64,000 nucleotides of DNA from NCBI RefSeq assembly GCF_016907655.1, contig NZ_JAFBCL010000001.1, positions 2,321,001-2,385,000 on the forward strand, written 5' to 3'. The notes beneath the pieces were generated by a model that saw only the letters and a program-made list of their open reading frames with translations, was not told the DNA's origin and made no database searches. This stretch comes from Saccharothrix algeriensis (lineage in GTDB: Bacteria; Actinomycetota; Actinomycetes; Mycobacteriales; Pseudonocardiaceae). Both the position numbers and the translations under genes were made by a program. Below, one piece after another: positions 51,994-61,432 of this stretch (position 1 is the stretch's first letter; every line of letters starts with the position of its first letter).

Positions 51994-52467
51994 TCACCGC
52001 ACGCGGATGACCACCGTGCCGACCACCTTGTCGTGCAGGCCCCGGCCGTCGGCGTCCCACACCACCGCCGGGATGACCGGGAAGATCAGCGCGGTGCGCA
52101 GCGCCGCCCGGGGCAGGCCCACCAGGCCCGCCCCGTCCAGGCGCGCCACCCGCAGCCCGAACAGCGCGTGACCAGGGGTGAAGCCGAAGAAGGCCACCGC
52201 GACCACGGTGATCGAGAACCACGCCAGCAGGCTCCAGTTGCGCGGCAGCTCGGGGTGGGTGAACACGCCGGCCACCCCCATGGCCAGCGCGAAGTCCACC
52301 AGGATCGCGATCGCCCGCCGCCCCGTCGACGCCACCGAGCCGGGCCCGGCCTGCGGCAGGCCGAGTCGCTCGCCCCGCCACCGCTGGCCGGAGCCGTCAC
52401 CGGAGTCGGCGCCCGGCTCCAGGGCCGAACGGGGTCCAGACAGCCACGAACCGGTCCACTTGCTCAC
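51994..52467 (-). CDS. RDD family membrane protein
   Basis: This 157-residue protein has about three transmembrane segments (from residue 52 on), with RRAIAILVDFALAMG, FGFTPGHALFGLRVARLDG and RGLHDKVVGTVVIRV, the RDD signature (Arg-Asp-Asp-like positions partly kept). GTG 52467. It lies head to head with glnA, 196 bases apart, as in mycobacteria (Rv2219A/Rv2220). The function of RDD proteins is not established. Confidence 0.85.
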   Translation of the reverse strand: MSKWTGSWLSGPRSALEPGADSGDGSGQRWRGERLGLPQAGPGSVASTGRRAIAILVDFALAMGVAGVFTHPELPRNWSLLAWFSITVVAVAFFGFTPGHALFGLRVARLDGAGLVGLPRAALRTALIFPVIPAVVWDADGRGLHDKVVGTVVIRVR

Positions 52468-52536
52468 CCCTCCAGAGTAAGGCCGTGCTCAGCGGGTGAG
52501 GGCCGGCAGGTCCGGTTGCCCACCCGGGAGGGCCCG

Positions 52537-52574
52537 TTAACACTGGCGAAACACCAGGGTGACTGCTGGGCAAC
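52537..52574 (+). promoter_or_regulatory. GlnR-type operator upstream of glnA
   Basis: Four half-boxes stand exactly 11 bases apart: TTAAC (52537), GAAAC (52548), GTGAC (52559) and GCAAC (52570). This a-box/b-box alternation with six-base spacers is the GlnR consensus in actinobacteria. It begins 127 bases before the glnA start. Confidence 0.75.
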
Positions 52575-52663
52575 ACCGCCGCCATAGCGTCGCCGACGAT
52601 GGCAGGCCGCGCCCGGACGCGGCGGACAACCACGCCCCCACCGCAGTGAAGGAGTCGACGAGG

Positions 52664-54088
52664 GTGTTCAAGAATCCCGACGAGGTCCTGAAGTTCATCT
52701 CCGACGAGGGCGTGAAGTTCATCGACGTCCGGTTCAGCGACCTGCCCGGTGTCATGCAGCACTTCACCGTCCCGGCCGCGGCGTTCGACGCGGAAGCGAT
52801 CGAGGAGGGCCTCGCGTTCGACGGCTCGTCGGTGCGCGGCTTCCAGTCGATCCACGAGTCGGACATGCTGCTGCTGCCCGACCTGTACACGGCGCGCCTC
52901 GACCCGTTCCGGATCGAGAAGACGCTGATCGTCAACTTCTTCGTGCACGACCCGTTCACCCGCGAGGCGTACAGCCGCGACCCGCGCAACGTCGCCCGCA
53001 AGGCCGAGCAGTACATCACCGAGTCGGGCATCGCGGACACCGCCTACTTCGGCGCCGAGGCGGAGTTCTACATCTTCGACTCGATCCGCTTCGACACCAC
53101 GCCGAACGCGTCGTTCTACGAGATCGACTCGATCTCCGGCGCGTGGAACACCGGCCGCGAGGAAGAGGGCGGCAACCGCGGCTACAAGGTCAAGTACAAG
53201 GGCGGCTACTTCCCCGTCACGCCGACCGACCACTACGCGGACCTGCGCGACAAGATGGCCCTCACCATGGAGGCCAGCGGCTTCACCGTCGAGCGCGCGC
53301 ACCACGAGGTCGGCACCGCGGGCCAGTCCGAGATCAACTACCGGTTCAACACGCTGCTGCACGCCGCCGACGACCTGATGCTGTTCAAGTACATCATCAA
53401 GAACACCGCGTGGCAGGCCGGCAAGACCGTCACGTTCATGCCGAAGCCGCTGGTCGGCGACAACGGCTCCGGCATGCACGCCCACCAGTCGCTGTGGAAG
53501 GACGGCGCGCCGCTGTTCCACGACGAGTCCGGCTACGCGGGCCTGTCCGACATGGCGCGCCACTACATCGGCGGCATCCTGCACCACGCGCCGTCGCTGC
53601 TGGCGTTCACCAACCCGACGGTGAACTCCTACCACCGCCTGGTGCCGGGCTACGAGGCGCCGGTCAGCCTGGTCTACAGCCAGCGCAACCGCTCGGCGTG
53701 CGTGCGCATCCCGATCACCGGCGACAACGCCAAGGCCAAGCGCATCGAGTTCCGCTGCCCCGACTCGTCGGGCAACCCGTACCTGGCGTTCTCGGCGATG
53801 GTGATGGCCGGCCTGGACGGCGTGAAGAACAAGATCGAGCCGCCGGCCCCGGTCGACAAGGACCTCTACGAGCTGCCGCCCGAGGAGGCCCTCAACGTCA
53901 AGCAGGTCCCGTCCAGCCTGGAGGCCGTCCTGGACAACCTGGAGGCGGACCACGAGTTCCTGCTGGAGGGCGGCGTCTTCACCCCGGACCTCATCGACAC
54001 CTGGATCTCGTTCAAGCGCCAGCAGGAGATCGACCCGCTGCGCCTGCGCCCGAACCCCTACGAGTTCGCGCTGTACTACGACGTGTGA
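52664..54088 (+). CDS. glnA: Glutamine synthetase type I
   Basis: This 474-residue enzyme forms glutamine from glutamate, ammonia and ATP. Motifs: [17 protein letters not shown] at the N-terminal domain, [26 protein letters not shown] (metal and glutamate sites), [12 protein letters not shown] and [10 protein letters not shown] (ATP site). The regulatory tyrosine is in [10 protein letters not shown] (the NLYDLP-like adenylylation site). The GTG at 52664 follows AAGGAG. It is probably controlled by the GlnR operator upstream and by GlnE, which is encoded 2 kb further on. Confidence 0.97.
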   Translation: MFKNPDEVLKFISDEGVKFIDVRFSDLPGVMQHFTVPAAAFDAEAIEEGLAFDGSSVRGFQSIHESDMLLLPDLYTARLDPFRIEKTLIVNFFVHDPFTREAYSRDPRNVARKAEQYITESGIADTAYFGAEAEFYIFDSIRFDTTPNASFYEIDSISGAWNTGREEEGGNRGYKVKYKGGYFPVTPTDHYADLRDKMALTMEASGFTVERAHHEVGTAGQSEINYRFNTLLHAADDLMLFKYIIKNTAWQAGKTVTFMPKPLVGDNGSGMHAHQSLWKDGAPLFHDESGYAGLSDMARHYIGGILHHAPSLLAFTNPTVNSYHRLVPGYEAPVSLVYSQRNRSACVRIPITGDNAKAKRIEFRCPDSSGNPYLAFSAMVMAGLDGVKNKIEPPAPVDKDLYELPPEEALNVKQVPSSLEAVLDNLEADHEFLLEGGVFTPDLIDTWISFKRQQEIDPLRLRPNPYEFALYYDV

Positions 54089-54098
54089 TCGTCGCTCC

Positions 54099-54143
54099 GA
54101 GCCGAAGGCCCGGCGCCCCCGTGGGGCGCCGGGCCTTCGGCTC
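54099..54143. terminator. Strong bidirectional terminator after glnA
   Basis: A perfect 21-pair stem (54099-54119 with 54123-54143) starts GAGCCGAAGGCCCGGCG. It lies ten bases after the glnA stop and just before the stop of the convergent gene. Confidence 0.9.
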
Positions 54144-54151
54144 GTCCGCGG

Positions 54152-54787
54152 CTACCGGGGGATCGGGATGCCGGTGACCGCCACGGAGCCGCCGGTGGGG
54201 GCGAGTTGGCCGATGATGCCGGAGAACGTCAACGTCAGCGTGGTCCCCGCGGTCGCCCCGGGGTCCAGTTCCAGGTAGCCCGAAGCGCTGCCGTTCTTCG
54301 CGACGCCCACCGGCCACCTGCTGGTCGACAGCGACGCGCTGTAGTTGCGCCCGGTGTCGTCCGCGGCCGTCACCGACGCCACCGGCAGGTCCATCTTCGA
54401 CGTGCTCGCGTTCACCGCCGTCACGTGCAACCGCAGCCGCCCACCGGCGTTCTCCACCCGGGTCACCTCGACGGTGAGCAGGCCGCGCGACTGCTTCCAC
54501 GACCCGACGCCCACCTTCGTCTCCGGGCTCGCCGTCGTGGTCCCCCCGGATGTGGTCCCCCCGGCCGTGGTCCCCTCGGTCGTCGTCCCGAGCGCGCCGT
54601 CCAGCGAACCGGTCGCGACCGCCGGCGTGGTGGCGGGGGCGTCCGAGCCGAACGTCACGCTGAGCGCGCCGAAGCCCACGCTGCCCGCCGTCGCCGCCTG
54701 GACCGCGCCCAGCAGCACCAGCACGCCGAGCGCGACCAGGCCGATCTTCAGGGCGGCGCGGTTCTTCCTGCGGTGGTGATCGGCCAT
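54152..54787 (-). CDS. Secreted or anchored hypothetical protein with Thr-rich linker
   Basis: This 211-residue protein has a basic N-terminus and one hydrophobic segment (about 13-34) that could be signal or anchor. A low-complexity region follows (about 72-85, TTTEGTTAGGTTSGG). The C-terminal domain is beta-rich, with VEVTRVENAGGRLRLHVTA and ASGYLELDPG, like DUF4352/telomere-like immunoglobulin folds. ATG 54787 with AAGGA upstream. Function unknown. Threonine-rich spacer suggests export across the cell wall. Confidence 0.6.
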   Translation of the reverse strand: MADHHRRKNRAALKIGLVALGVLVLLGAVQAATAGSVGFGALSVTFGSDAPATTPAVATGSLDGALGTTTEGTTAGGTTSGGTTTASPETKVGVGSWKQSRGLLTVEVTRVENAGGRLRLHVTAVNASTSKMDLPVASVTAADDTGRNYSASLSTSRWPVGVAKNGSASGYLELDPGATAGTTLTLTFSGIIGQLAPTGGSVAVTGIPIPR

Positions 54788-54988
54788 GACGTCCTTCATC
54801 CGGGCGCACGCGGGCGAACGTGGATTCCCCCTGAACACCCGCCAGTCTCCGCACTTCGGAGGTCCGCAGTCAATGCGCGGGACCGGAGAACGGCCCCTTG
54901 CCGACGCTGCGTGAACGCGTGCGGACGCCCGGTGGACCTCCGAGGGGCTGCCCGTCCCACCATCGTGGCGGGCGGTTAGGGTCGCGCC

Positions 54989-55204
54989 GTGTCTGATGAC
55001 GTCGCTACCACCGCCCAGGTGCTGTCCACCACCATCTTCGACTCCGCCACCGAGGCCATCGAGGCCATCGCCGCGGCCGACGTGCTCGGTCTCGGCGTGA
55101 AGGTCGCCAACCGGCTGGTGCCCGACGAGGACTCCGACGACACCCTCGTGGAGGAGTGGGTCGTGGAGGTCCTCGCCTCGGTCCCCACCGCCGACGAGGA
55201 CTGA
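54989..55204 (+). CDS. Small acidic hypothetical protein
   Basis: This 71-residue very acidic protein is mostly helical (ATEAIEAIAAADVLG) and ends TLVEEWVVEVLASVPTADED. GTG 54989. No close family is recognised. It lies alone between convergent and divergent neighbours, so it has its own promoter. Confidence 0.5.
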   Translation: MSDDVATTAQVLSTTIFDSATEAIEAIAAADVLGLGVKVANRLVPDEDSDDTLVEEWVVEVLASVPTADED

Positions 55205-55241
55205 GCGCGCGCAGGGGCCTCCCGCCGCGGAGGCCCCCCGC

Positions 55242-56171
55242 TCACACCGTCAGCACGACCTTGCCGCGCACGTGCCTGCCCTCCAGCAGCCGGTGCGCCT
55301 CCGCGGCCTCGGCCAGCGGGAACGTCTGCTGCACCGCCACCTTCAACGCGCCGGACCCGGCGTGCTCGGCCAGCCAGTCCAGGTCCGCCCGCACCGGCTT
55401 CGCGTAGCAGTACCGGCCGCCCAGCGCCAGCACGTTGACGTCCACGATGGACACGATCCTGGCCGGGTCGCGGACCAGCGCGGGCGAGTCGTTCAGCGCC
55501 GCGCCGCCGGCGCAGTCGAACGCCACGTCCACCCGGCCGTCCCCGCCGACCAGCTCGGCCACGTTGTCCACCAGCGCGTCCCCGTACGCGACCGGCTCCG
55601 CGCCCAGCCCGCGCAGGAAGTCGTGGTTGCGCGGCGACGCCGTCCCGATCACGCGGGACGCGCCCAGGATGCGCGCGACCTGCACCGCCAGGTGCCCGAC
55701 GCCGCCGGCGGCGGCGTGCACCAGCACCGCGTCGCCCTCCGACACCCCCACCCGGCGCAACGACTGCAGCGCGGTCAGCCCGGCCAGCGCCAGCCCGCCG
55801 GCCTCGGCGAACGACAGCGCCGCGGGCTTGTGCGCGAGCCCCCGCTCGGTCGCGGCGATCAGCTCCGCGTAGGCGCCGTGCTGCACGTGGTCCTTGCGCT
55901 GGTAGCCGAACACCTCGTCGCCGGGCGCGAAGCCCTCGACGGCCGGGCCGACCTCCCGCACGACCCCCGCCACGTCCCAGCCCGGGACCAGCGGGAAGTG
56001 GTGCGGGGCCAGGTCCTTGACGTGGCCCATGCGCACCAGCAGGTCGACCGGGTTCACCCCGGCCGCCCGCACCTCGACCAAGACCCCGTCGAGGTTGATC
56101 CGCGGGTCGGGCAGCTCCTGCACCCGGAGCACGTCCGCGTCACCGAACTCGTCCTGCGCGATCGCCTTCAC
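55242..56171 (-). CDS. NADP-dependent quinone oxidoreductase-like protein (MDR family)
   Basis: This 309-residue protein is a zinc-free MDR: VRAAGVNPVDLLVRMG, LVPGWDVAGVV, VLVHAAAGGVGHLAVQVA (the AxxGxxG NADPH loop) and the final HVRGKVVLTV. It probably reduces quinones or enones using NADPH. GTG 56171. It lies 38 bases downstream of glnE and in the same direction, but joint function is not evident. Confidence 0.87.
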   Translation of the reverse strand: MKAIAQDEFGDADVLRVQELPDPRINLDGVLVEVRAAGVNPVDLLVRMGHVKDLAPHHFPLVPGWDVAGVVREVGPAVEGFAPGDEVFGYQRKDHVQHGAYAELIAATERGLAHKPAALSFAEAGGLALAGLTALQSLRRVGVSEGDAVLVHAAAGGVGHLAVQVARILGASRVIGTASPRNHDFLRGLGAEPVAYGDALVDNVAELVGGDGRVDVAFDCAGGAALNDSPALVRDPARIVSIVDVNVLALGGRYCYAKPVRADLDWLAEHAGSGALKVAVQQTFPLAEAAEAHRLLEGRHVRGKVVLTV

Positions 56172-56209
56172 GCGTCCCAGTGTTCACGAGCCGCGCGGGA
56201 CGCGCCGGT

Positions 56210-59152
56210 TCACGAGCCGTAGAAGACGCGCTCGACCACGGCCCGCGCCCGCCGCGTGGTGCGCCGGTAGGAGTCGAGGAACTCGCCGGGGTCGCCCGGG
56301 TGCCCCATCACCCCGGCCACGGCCGCCAGGTCGCGCCCGGCCGTCGGCAGCTGGTCGCCCGGCTTGCCGCGCACCAGGACGACGGCGTTGCGGGCCCGCG
56401 TCGCCATCACCCACGACTCCATCAGCGCCGACGCGTCCTCCTCCGCCACCAGCCCCGCCTCGCACGCCGCGCGCATCCCCCGCACCGTCGACGGGGTGCG
56501 CAGCGACGGCACCTCATGGGCGTGCTGCAGCTGCAGCAGCTGCACCGTCCACTCCACGTCGGCCAGCCCGCCGCGCCCGAGCTTGGTGTGCGTGGACGGG
56601 TCCGCGCCGCGCGGCAGCCGCTCCGCCTCGACGCGCGCCTTGATCCGCCGGACCTCCCGCACCGACGCCGCGTCCAGCCCGTCCGCCGGGTACCGCACCG
56701 GCTCCACCAGCTCGATGAACCGCGCCCCCAGGTCGGCGTCGCCGGCGACCACCCGCGCCCGCAGCAGCGCCTGCGCCTCCCACAGCTCCGACCACTGCGC
56801 GTAGTACGTCCGATAGGACTCCAGCGTGCGCACCAGCGGACCCTGCCTGCCCTCGGGCCGCAGGTCGGCGTCCACCTGCAGCGCCGGGTCCTGGCTCGGC
56901 GCGCTCAGCAGCCGCCGCACCTTCTCCACCACCGCGGCGGCGTACCGGACGGCGTCGGCGTCGGCCACCCCCGGCGCGGCCTCGCACACGAACAGCACGT
57001 CCGCGTCCGAGCCGTACCCCAGCTCGCGCCCGCCGAGCCGCCCCATGCCGATGACCGCGATCGACGCGAGCCGCTCGCCGGCGGTGCGCACCACGGCGTC
57101 CAGGGCGGCCTGCAGCACCGCCACCCACACCTCCGACAGCGACACGCACACCGTCCGCAGCGACGCCAGCCCCAGCAGGTCCGCCGACGCCACCCGCAGC
57201 AGCTCGTGCCGCCGCAGCGACCGGGCCGCCGTCACCGCGCGCTCCAGGTCGTTGTACCGCGACACGGTGCTGCGCAGGGGGTTGCCGATGGTCATCGGGT
57301 CCAGGCCGACCAGCGCGGAGGTGTCCGCCAGCAGCCGGAGCACCTCCGGCGCGCGCACCAGCAGGTCCGGCACCAGCTTCGAGGTGCCCAGCAGCGCCGC
57401 CAGCCGGTCCACGACCGTGCCCTCGTCCCGCAGCAGCCGCAGGTACCAGGGCGTCTCGGCCAGCGCCTCGGACACCCTCCGGTAGGCCAGCAGCCCGCCG
57501 TCCGGGTCGGGCGTGGCGGCCAGCAGGTCCAGCAGCACGGGCAGCAGCGCGGTCTGGATGCGCGCCCGCCGCGACACCCCGCGCGTCAGCGCCTCGATGT
57601 GCCGCAGCGCGCCGTCCGGCGCGGCGTAGCCCAGCGCGGCCAGCCGGGCGGCGGCCTCGGCGGTGGTCAGCCGCAGCGCCTCGGTCGGCACGTTCGCCAC
57701 GGCCTGCAGCAGCGGCCGGTAGAACAGCTTCTCGTGCAGCCGCCGCACCTGGTTGGCGCGCTTGCGGAACTCCGCGAGCAGCACCTGCGCCTCGGACAGC
57801 CCGCCCCGGGCCGACAGCCCCGCGGCCCGCGCCAGCCGGCGCAGCGCCGGGAAGTCGTCCTCCGCCGGGAACAGGTGGGTGCGCAGCAGCCGCTGCAGCT
57901 GCAACCGGTGCTCCAGCGTGCGCAGGAACCGGTAGGCGCGACCGAAGTCGGCGGCGTCCGTGCGCCCCACGTACCCGCCGCGGCCCAGCGCCGCCAGCGC
58001 GGCCGTCGTGGCCGCGATGCGCAGCTCCTCGTCACCGCGCCCGTGCACCAGCTGCAGCAGCTGGACGGCGAACTCCACGTCGCGCAGGCCGCCCGGCCCC
58101 AGCTTCAGCTCCCGGTCGGCCAGCCCCACCGGCACGTGGTCCTCGACGCGGCGGCGCATCGCCTGCACGTCGGGCACGAAGTCCTCCCGCTCGGCGGCGG
58201 TCCACACCAGGGGGCCCACCACCTCCAGGTACCGCCTGCCCAGCTCGGCGTCGCCGGCCACCGGGCGGGCCTTGAGCAGCGCCTGGAACTCCCAGGTCCG
58301 CGCCCACCGCCGGTAGTAGGCGGCGTGCCCCTCCAGCGTCCGCACCAGCGCGCCCGCCTTGCCCTCGGGCCGCAGCGCCGCGTCGACCTCGAAGCACGCC
58401 TGCCCCGCCACCTGCATCATCGCGCCGGCCAGCCGGGTCGCCACGGCGGTGTCGCCCTCGCCGACGAACACCACGTCCACGTCGCTGACGTAGTTCAGCT
58501 CCCGCGCGCCGCACTTGCCCATCGCGATCACGGCCAGCGTGCAGTCCCCGGCGCGCGCCACCTGCCGGGACGCCACGTCCAGCGCCGCCCGCAGCGCCGC
58601 CACCGCCAGGTCCGACAGCAGCCCGGCCACCTCGTCGTAGGGCACGTGCGCGAGGTCGGGCTCGACGACGCGGGCCAGGTCCTCGGCCGCGATCCGGCAC
58701 AGCAGCGCCCGGTACTCCGAGCGCAGCGCGCGCACCGCCGCGGACCCGGTCAGCTCCCGCACGGCCTCGACCAGCACCGGCGCGAACACCTCCGCGGACA
58801 CCGGCTCGGCCTCGGCCAGCGCCGCCCACCGGTCGGGGTTGGCGACCAGGAAGTCCGACAGCGCGGTGGACGACCCGAGCACCGCCAGCAGCCGGCCGCG
58901 CAGCACCGCGCTCGACCGCAGCACGCCGTCCAGCTCCGCCCACCCGTCGCCGAGCGCCTCGCGCAGCCGGTCGACGCCGAGCAGCGCGAGGTCGGGGTCG
59001 GGGCTGCGCGACAGCGCCCACAGGACCGGCTCGCTGCCCGCGGTCGGCCGGCGGTCGTCCCACCACCCGGCCGCGCGCAGGAGTTCGCCGCTGCGGGCCT
59101 CGGTCAGGCCGAACCGGGCGGGGGAGGTCGGGGTGCGGGCTGGATCGGTCAT
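56210..59152 (-). CDS. glnE: Glutamine synthetase adenylyltransferase/deadenylyltransferase
   Basis: This 980-residue protein has two nucleotidyltransferase domains. The N-terminal one (deadenylylation) carries GARELNYVSDVDVVFVGEG; the C-terminal one (adenylylation) carries GGRELGYGSDADVLFVCE. Each is followed by the GlnD/PII-uridylyltransferase-type helical domain. Both active sites keep their Asp pair. It modifies the tyrosine in GlnA (KDLYELP). ATG 59152. The order glnA...glnE is as in mycobacteria (Rv2220-Rv2221c). Confidence 0.96.
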   Translation of the reverse strand: MTDPARTPTSPARFGLTEARSGELLRAAGWWDDRRPTAGSEPVLWALSRSPDPDLALLGVDRLREALGDGWAELDGVLRSSAVLRGRLLAVLGSSTALSDFLVANPDRWAALAEAEPVSAEVFAPVLVEAVRELTGSAAVRALRSEYRALLCRIAAEDLARVVEPDLAHVPYDEVAGLLSDLAVAALRAALDVASRQVARAGDCTLAVIAMGKCGARELNYVSDVDVVFVGEGDTAVATRLAGAMMQVAGQACFEVDAALRPEGKAGALVRTLEGHAAYYRRWARTWEFQALLKARPVAGDAELGRRYLEVVGPLVWTAAEREDFVPDVQAMRRRVEDHVPVGLADRELKLGPGGLRDVEFAVQLLQLVHGRGDEELRIAATTAALAALGRGGYVGRTDAADFGRAYRFLRTLEHRLQLQRLLRTHLFPAEDDFPALRRLARAAGLSARGGLSEAQVLLAEFRKRANQVRRLHEKLFYRPLLQAVANVPTEALRLTTAEAAARLAALGYAAPDGALRHIEALTRGVSRRARIQTALLPVLLDLLAATPDPDGGLLAYRRVSEALAETPWYLRLLRDEGTVVDRLAALLGTSKLVPDLLVRAPEVLRLLADTSALVGLDPMTIGNPLRSTVSRYNDLERAVTAARSLRRHELLRVASADLLGLASLRTVCVSLSEVWVAVLQAALDAVVRTAGERLASIAVIGMGRLGGRELGYGSDADVLFVCEAAPGVADADAVRYAAAVVEKVRRLLSAPSQDPALQVDADLRPEGRQGPLVRTLESYRTYYAQWSELWEAQALLRARVVAGDADLGARFIELVEPVRYPADGLDAASVREVRRIKARVEAERLPRGADPSTHTKLGRGGLADVEWTVQLLQLQHAHEVPSLRTPSTVRGMRAACEAGLVAEEDASALMESWVMATRARNAVVLVRGKPGDQLPTAGRDLAAVAGVMGHPGDPGEFLDSYRRTTRRARAVVERVFYGS

Positions 59153-59229
59153 CGCGATTACCGTAGTCCGTGGCGCGCCGGGCCCCGGCGGGGAGCGTCG
59201 GTCGGGGCGCCGCCGTCAGGGCGCCACGA

Positions 59230-59454
59230 TCAGGGCGCCACGATCAGGTAGATCCCGAACAGCACCACGAGCACGCACGCCACGAGGCAGGCCGCCGCCG
59301 CGACCGCGGGCACGGCCACCGACCCGCCGCGCTCCCGCGCCTCCTCCCGCGCCGACAGCGCGCGCAGCCCGGCCGAGAACAGCACCACCAGCCCCAGCAC
59401 CACGGCCAGGCTCACCCCGAACACCGTGCCCAGCGCCGCCCAGTCGACCTTCAC
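59230..59454 (-). CDS. Small two-TM membrane protein coupled to the Pit gene
   Basis: This 74-residue protein has two hydrophobic helices (about 8-30 and 48-72) with a charged loop (SAREEARERGG). GTG 59454 overlaps the Pit gene stop (GTGA). Such a small partner often follows Pit genes in actinobacteria. Role unknown; perhaps accessory to transport. Confidence 0.7.
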   Translation of the reverse strand: MKVDWAALGTVFGVSLAVVLGLVVLFSAGLRALSAREEARERGGSVAVPAVAAAACLVACVLVVLFGIYLIVAP

Positions 59455-60584
59455 ACCGCCACCTTGTGCGTCTCGGCCTGCGCCGCGATCTCGTCCACCA
59501 CGTGCTCCGGCCGCACCGGCTCGCGCCGCGACAGCAGCCAGATCCCCAGCGACACGACCACCGCCGCGCCCGCCACGACCACCACGCCGACCGTCCCCGA
59601 CGACGCGACCTTGCCCGCCACCGCGCCCACGACCCCGGCCGCGGGCAGGGTGAACAGCCAGGCCAGGGCCATCCGCCCGGCCACGCCCCACCGCACGCCG
59701 TCCCGCTGCCGCCCCAGGCCGGACCCCATGATGCCGCCGGACGCGACGTGCGTGGTGGACAGCGCGAAACCCAGGTGCGAGGACGCCATGATCACCGTCG
59801 CCGCGCTGGTCTGCGCCGCGAAGCCCTGCGGCGCCTCGATCGTGGTCAGGCCCTTGCCGAGGGTGTGCGTGATGCGCCAACCGCCCAGGTAGGTGCCCAG
59901 CGCGATGGCCACCGCGGCGCTCAGGACCACCCACATGGGCGGTTCGGAGCCCGGTGCGAGGGTGCCGGCGGTGATCAGGGTCAGCGTGATGATGCCCATC
60001 GTCTTCTGGGCGTCGTTGGTGCCGTGCGCGAGCGACATCAGGGCCGCCGACGCCACCTGGCCGGCCCTGAACCCCTTGCGGGCGACCGACTCGCGGGCCC
60101 GGCGGGTGAGCCGGTAGGTGAGGAACGTGGCCAGCAGCGCCACGACCCCGGCCACCAGCGGCGCGGCGACCGAGGGCACCACCACCTTGTCGACCACCTT
60201 GGCGAAGTGCACGGCGTCCGCGCCCGACGCGATCCAGGTCGCCCCGATCAGCCCGCCGAACAGCGCGTGCGACGAGCTCGACGGCAGGCCCACGTACCAG
60301 GTGATCAGGTTCCAGACGATCGCCCCGACCAGGCCGCCGAACACCACGGCGGGCGTGATGCGGGCGTCGTCGACGATGCCGCCGGAGATGGTCTTGGCGA
60401 CCTCCACCGACAGCAGCGCCCCCACCAGGTTCAGCACCGCGGAGAACGCCACGGCCGTGCGCGGCTTCAGCGCGCCGGTGGCGATCGAGGTGGCCATCGA
60501 GTTCGCCGTGTCGTGGAAGCCGTTGGTGAAGTCGAACGCCAACGCGGTGACGACCACGATGATGACGAGGAGCGAGGCGTCCAC
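59451..60584 (-). CDS. Inorganic phosphate transporter of the Pit family
   Basis: This 377-residue membrane protein carries both Pit signature repeats: FDFTNGFHDTANSMATSIATGAL near the N-terminus and SLAHGTNDAQKTMG in the middle. About ten transmembrane helices are visible. It moves phosphate with a metal or a proton. GTG 60584 with GGAGGA upstream. Upstream codons in frame belong to the divergent gap and lack the fold. Regulation is not evident. Confidence 0.93.
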   Translation of the reverse strand: MDASLLVIIVVVTALAFDFTNGFHDTANSMATSIATGALKPRTAVAFSAVLNLVGALLSVEVAKTISGGIVDDARITPAVVFGGLVGAIVWNLITWYVGLPSSSSHALFGGLIGATWIASGADAVHFAKVVDKVVVPSVAAPLVAGVVALLATFLTYRLTRRARESVARKGFRAGQVASAALMSLAHGTNDAQKTMGIITLTLITAGTLAPGSEPPMWVVLSAAVAIALGTYLGGWRITHTLGKGLTTIEAPQGFAAQTSAATVIMASSHLGFALSTTHVASGGIMGSGLGRQRDGVRWGVAGRMALAWLFTLPAAGVVGAVAGKVASSGTVGVVVVAGAAVVVSLGIWLLSRREPVRPEHVVDEIAAQAETHKVAV

Positions 60585-60667
60585 GCTGATTCCTCCGGCT
60601 GAACCGACACAGTCGTGGGTGAACGCTACCCGTCCAGTCGATGAACTCTCACATGGACCGGGATTCG

Positions 60668-61417
60668 TCACACCAGGGGCAGGGTCCTCCGCCCCTCCGA
60701 CCGGGCCGGCAGCTCGCCCGCCGCCAGCCGGACGAAGCGCTCCGCGAACGGCTGCCACGCCTCGCGGATGTCCTCGTGGCCCCGCTCCAACCGGTCCGGC
60801 TCGAACTCGCCGGGCCGCGCGCAGGCGGCCGTGTCGGGGGCGTGGCGCGCCCAGGACGCCACCACCTCCGGCGTGGTCTCGATGTGGAACTGCACCCCGT
60901 AGGCGTTCTCGCCGACCCGGAACGCCTGGTTCGGGTACTTCGGGGAGGACGCGAGCAGCTCGGCGCCGGGCGGCAGCAGCGCGATCTCGTCGACGTGGAA
61001 CTGGAGCACGTCCGGCGTCCACGGCAGGTCGGCGAACAGCGGGTCGGCGGTCGCCGCGTCCCGCTTGGCGACCAGCAGCACGCCGACCTCCGGCCCGTGC
61101 GGCGCCCGGCGGAGCTGCCCGCCGGTGGCCGCCGCGAGCAGCTGGCCGCCCAGGCACACCCCCAGCGTCGGCACCCGCCGGGTGACGGCGTGCGCCAGCA
61201 GCGCGCGCACGTCGGCGAGCCACGGGTGGTCCGCGTCGTCCAGCGCGCTCATCGCGCCGCCCAGGACCACCAGGCCCTGGTAGCCGTCGAGCGTCGCGGG
61301 CAGCGGGCGCTCGCCGGGCCCGACCACGTCGAGCACCGCCCCGGCGCCGGTCAGCCAGTCGCCGAGGCGGGCGACCGGGTCGAGGTCGTCGGGCTGCACA
61401 ACGAGCAGTCGCGTCAC
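60668..61417 (-). CDS. Class I glutamine amidotransferase-like protein
   Basis: The product has 249 residues. The nucleophile elbow GVCLGGQLLA supplies the catalytic Cys (near residue 90); YGVQFHIE supplies the His. The Glu of the triad is two after His. The overall match is to the GATase1 family of stand-alone enzymes (GuaA-like domain with C-terminal extension). GTG 61417. Substrate unknown. Confidence 0.85.
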   Translation of the reverse strand: MTRLLVVQPDDLDPVARLGDWLTGAGAVLDVVGPGERPLPATLDGYQGLVVLGGAMSALDDADHPWLADVRALLAHAVTRRVPTLGVCLGGQLLAAATGGQLRRAPHGPEVGVLLVAKRDAATADPLFADLPWTPDVLQFHVDEIALLPPGAELLASSPKYPNQAFRVGENAYGVQFHIETTPEVVASWARHAPDTAACARPGEFEPDRLERGHEDIREAWQPFAERFVRLAAGELPARSEGRRTLPLV

Positions 61418-61432
61418 CCCTCCGAGGGTAGA

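Noticed and set aside
56180..59251. 1,023-codon plus frame antisense to glnE
   Set aside because: High-GC shadow: composition is His/Arg/Gln repeats, while the minus frame has both GlnE active sites.
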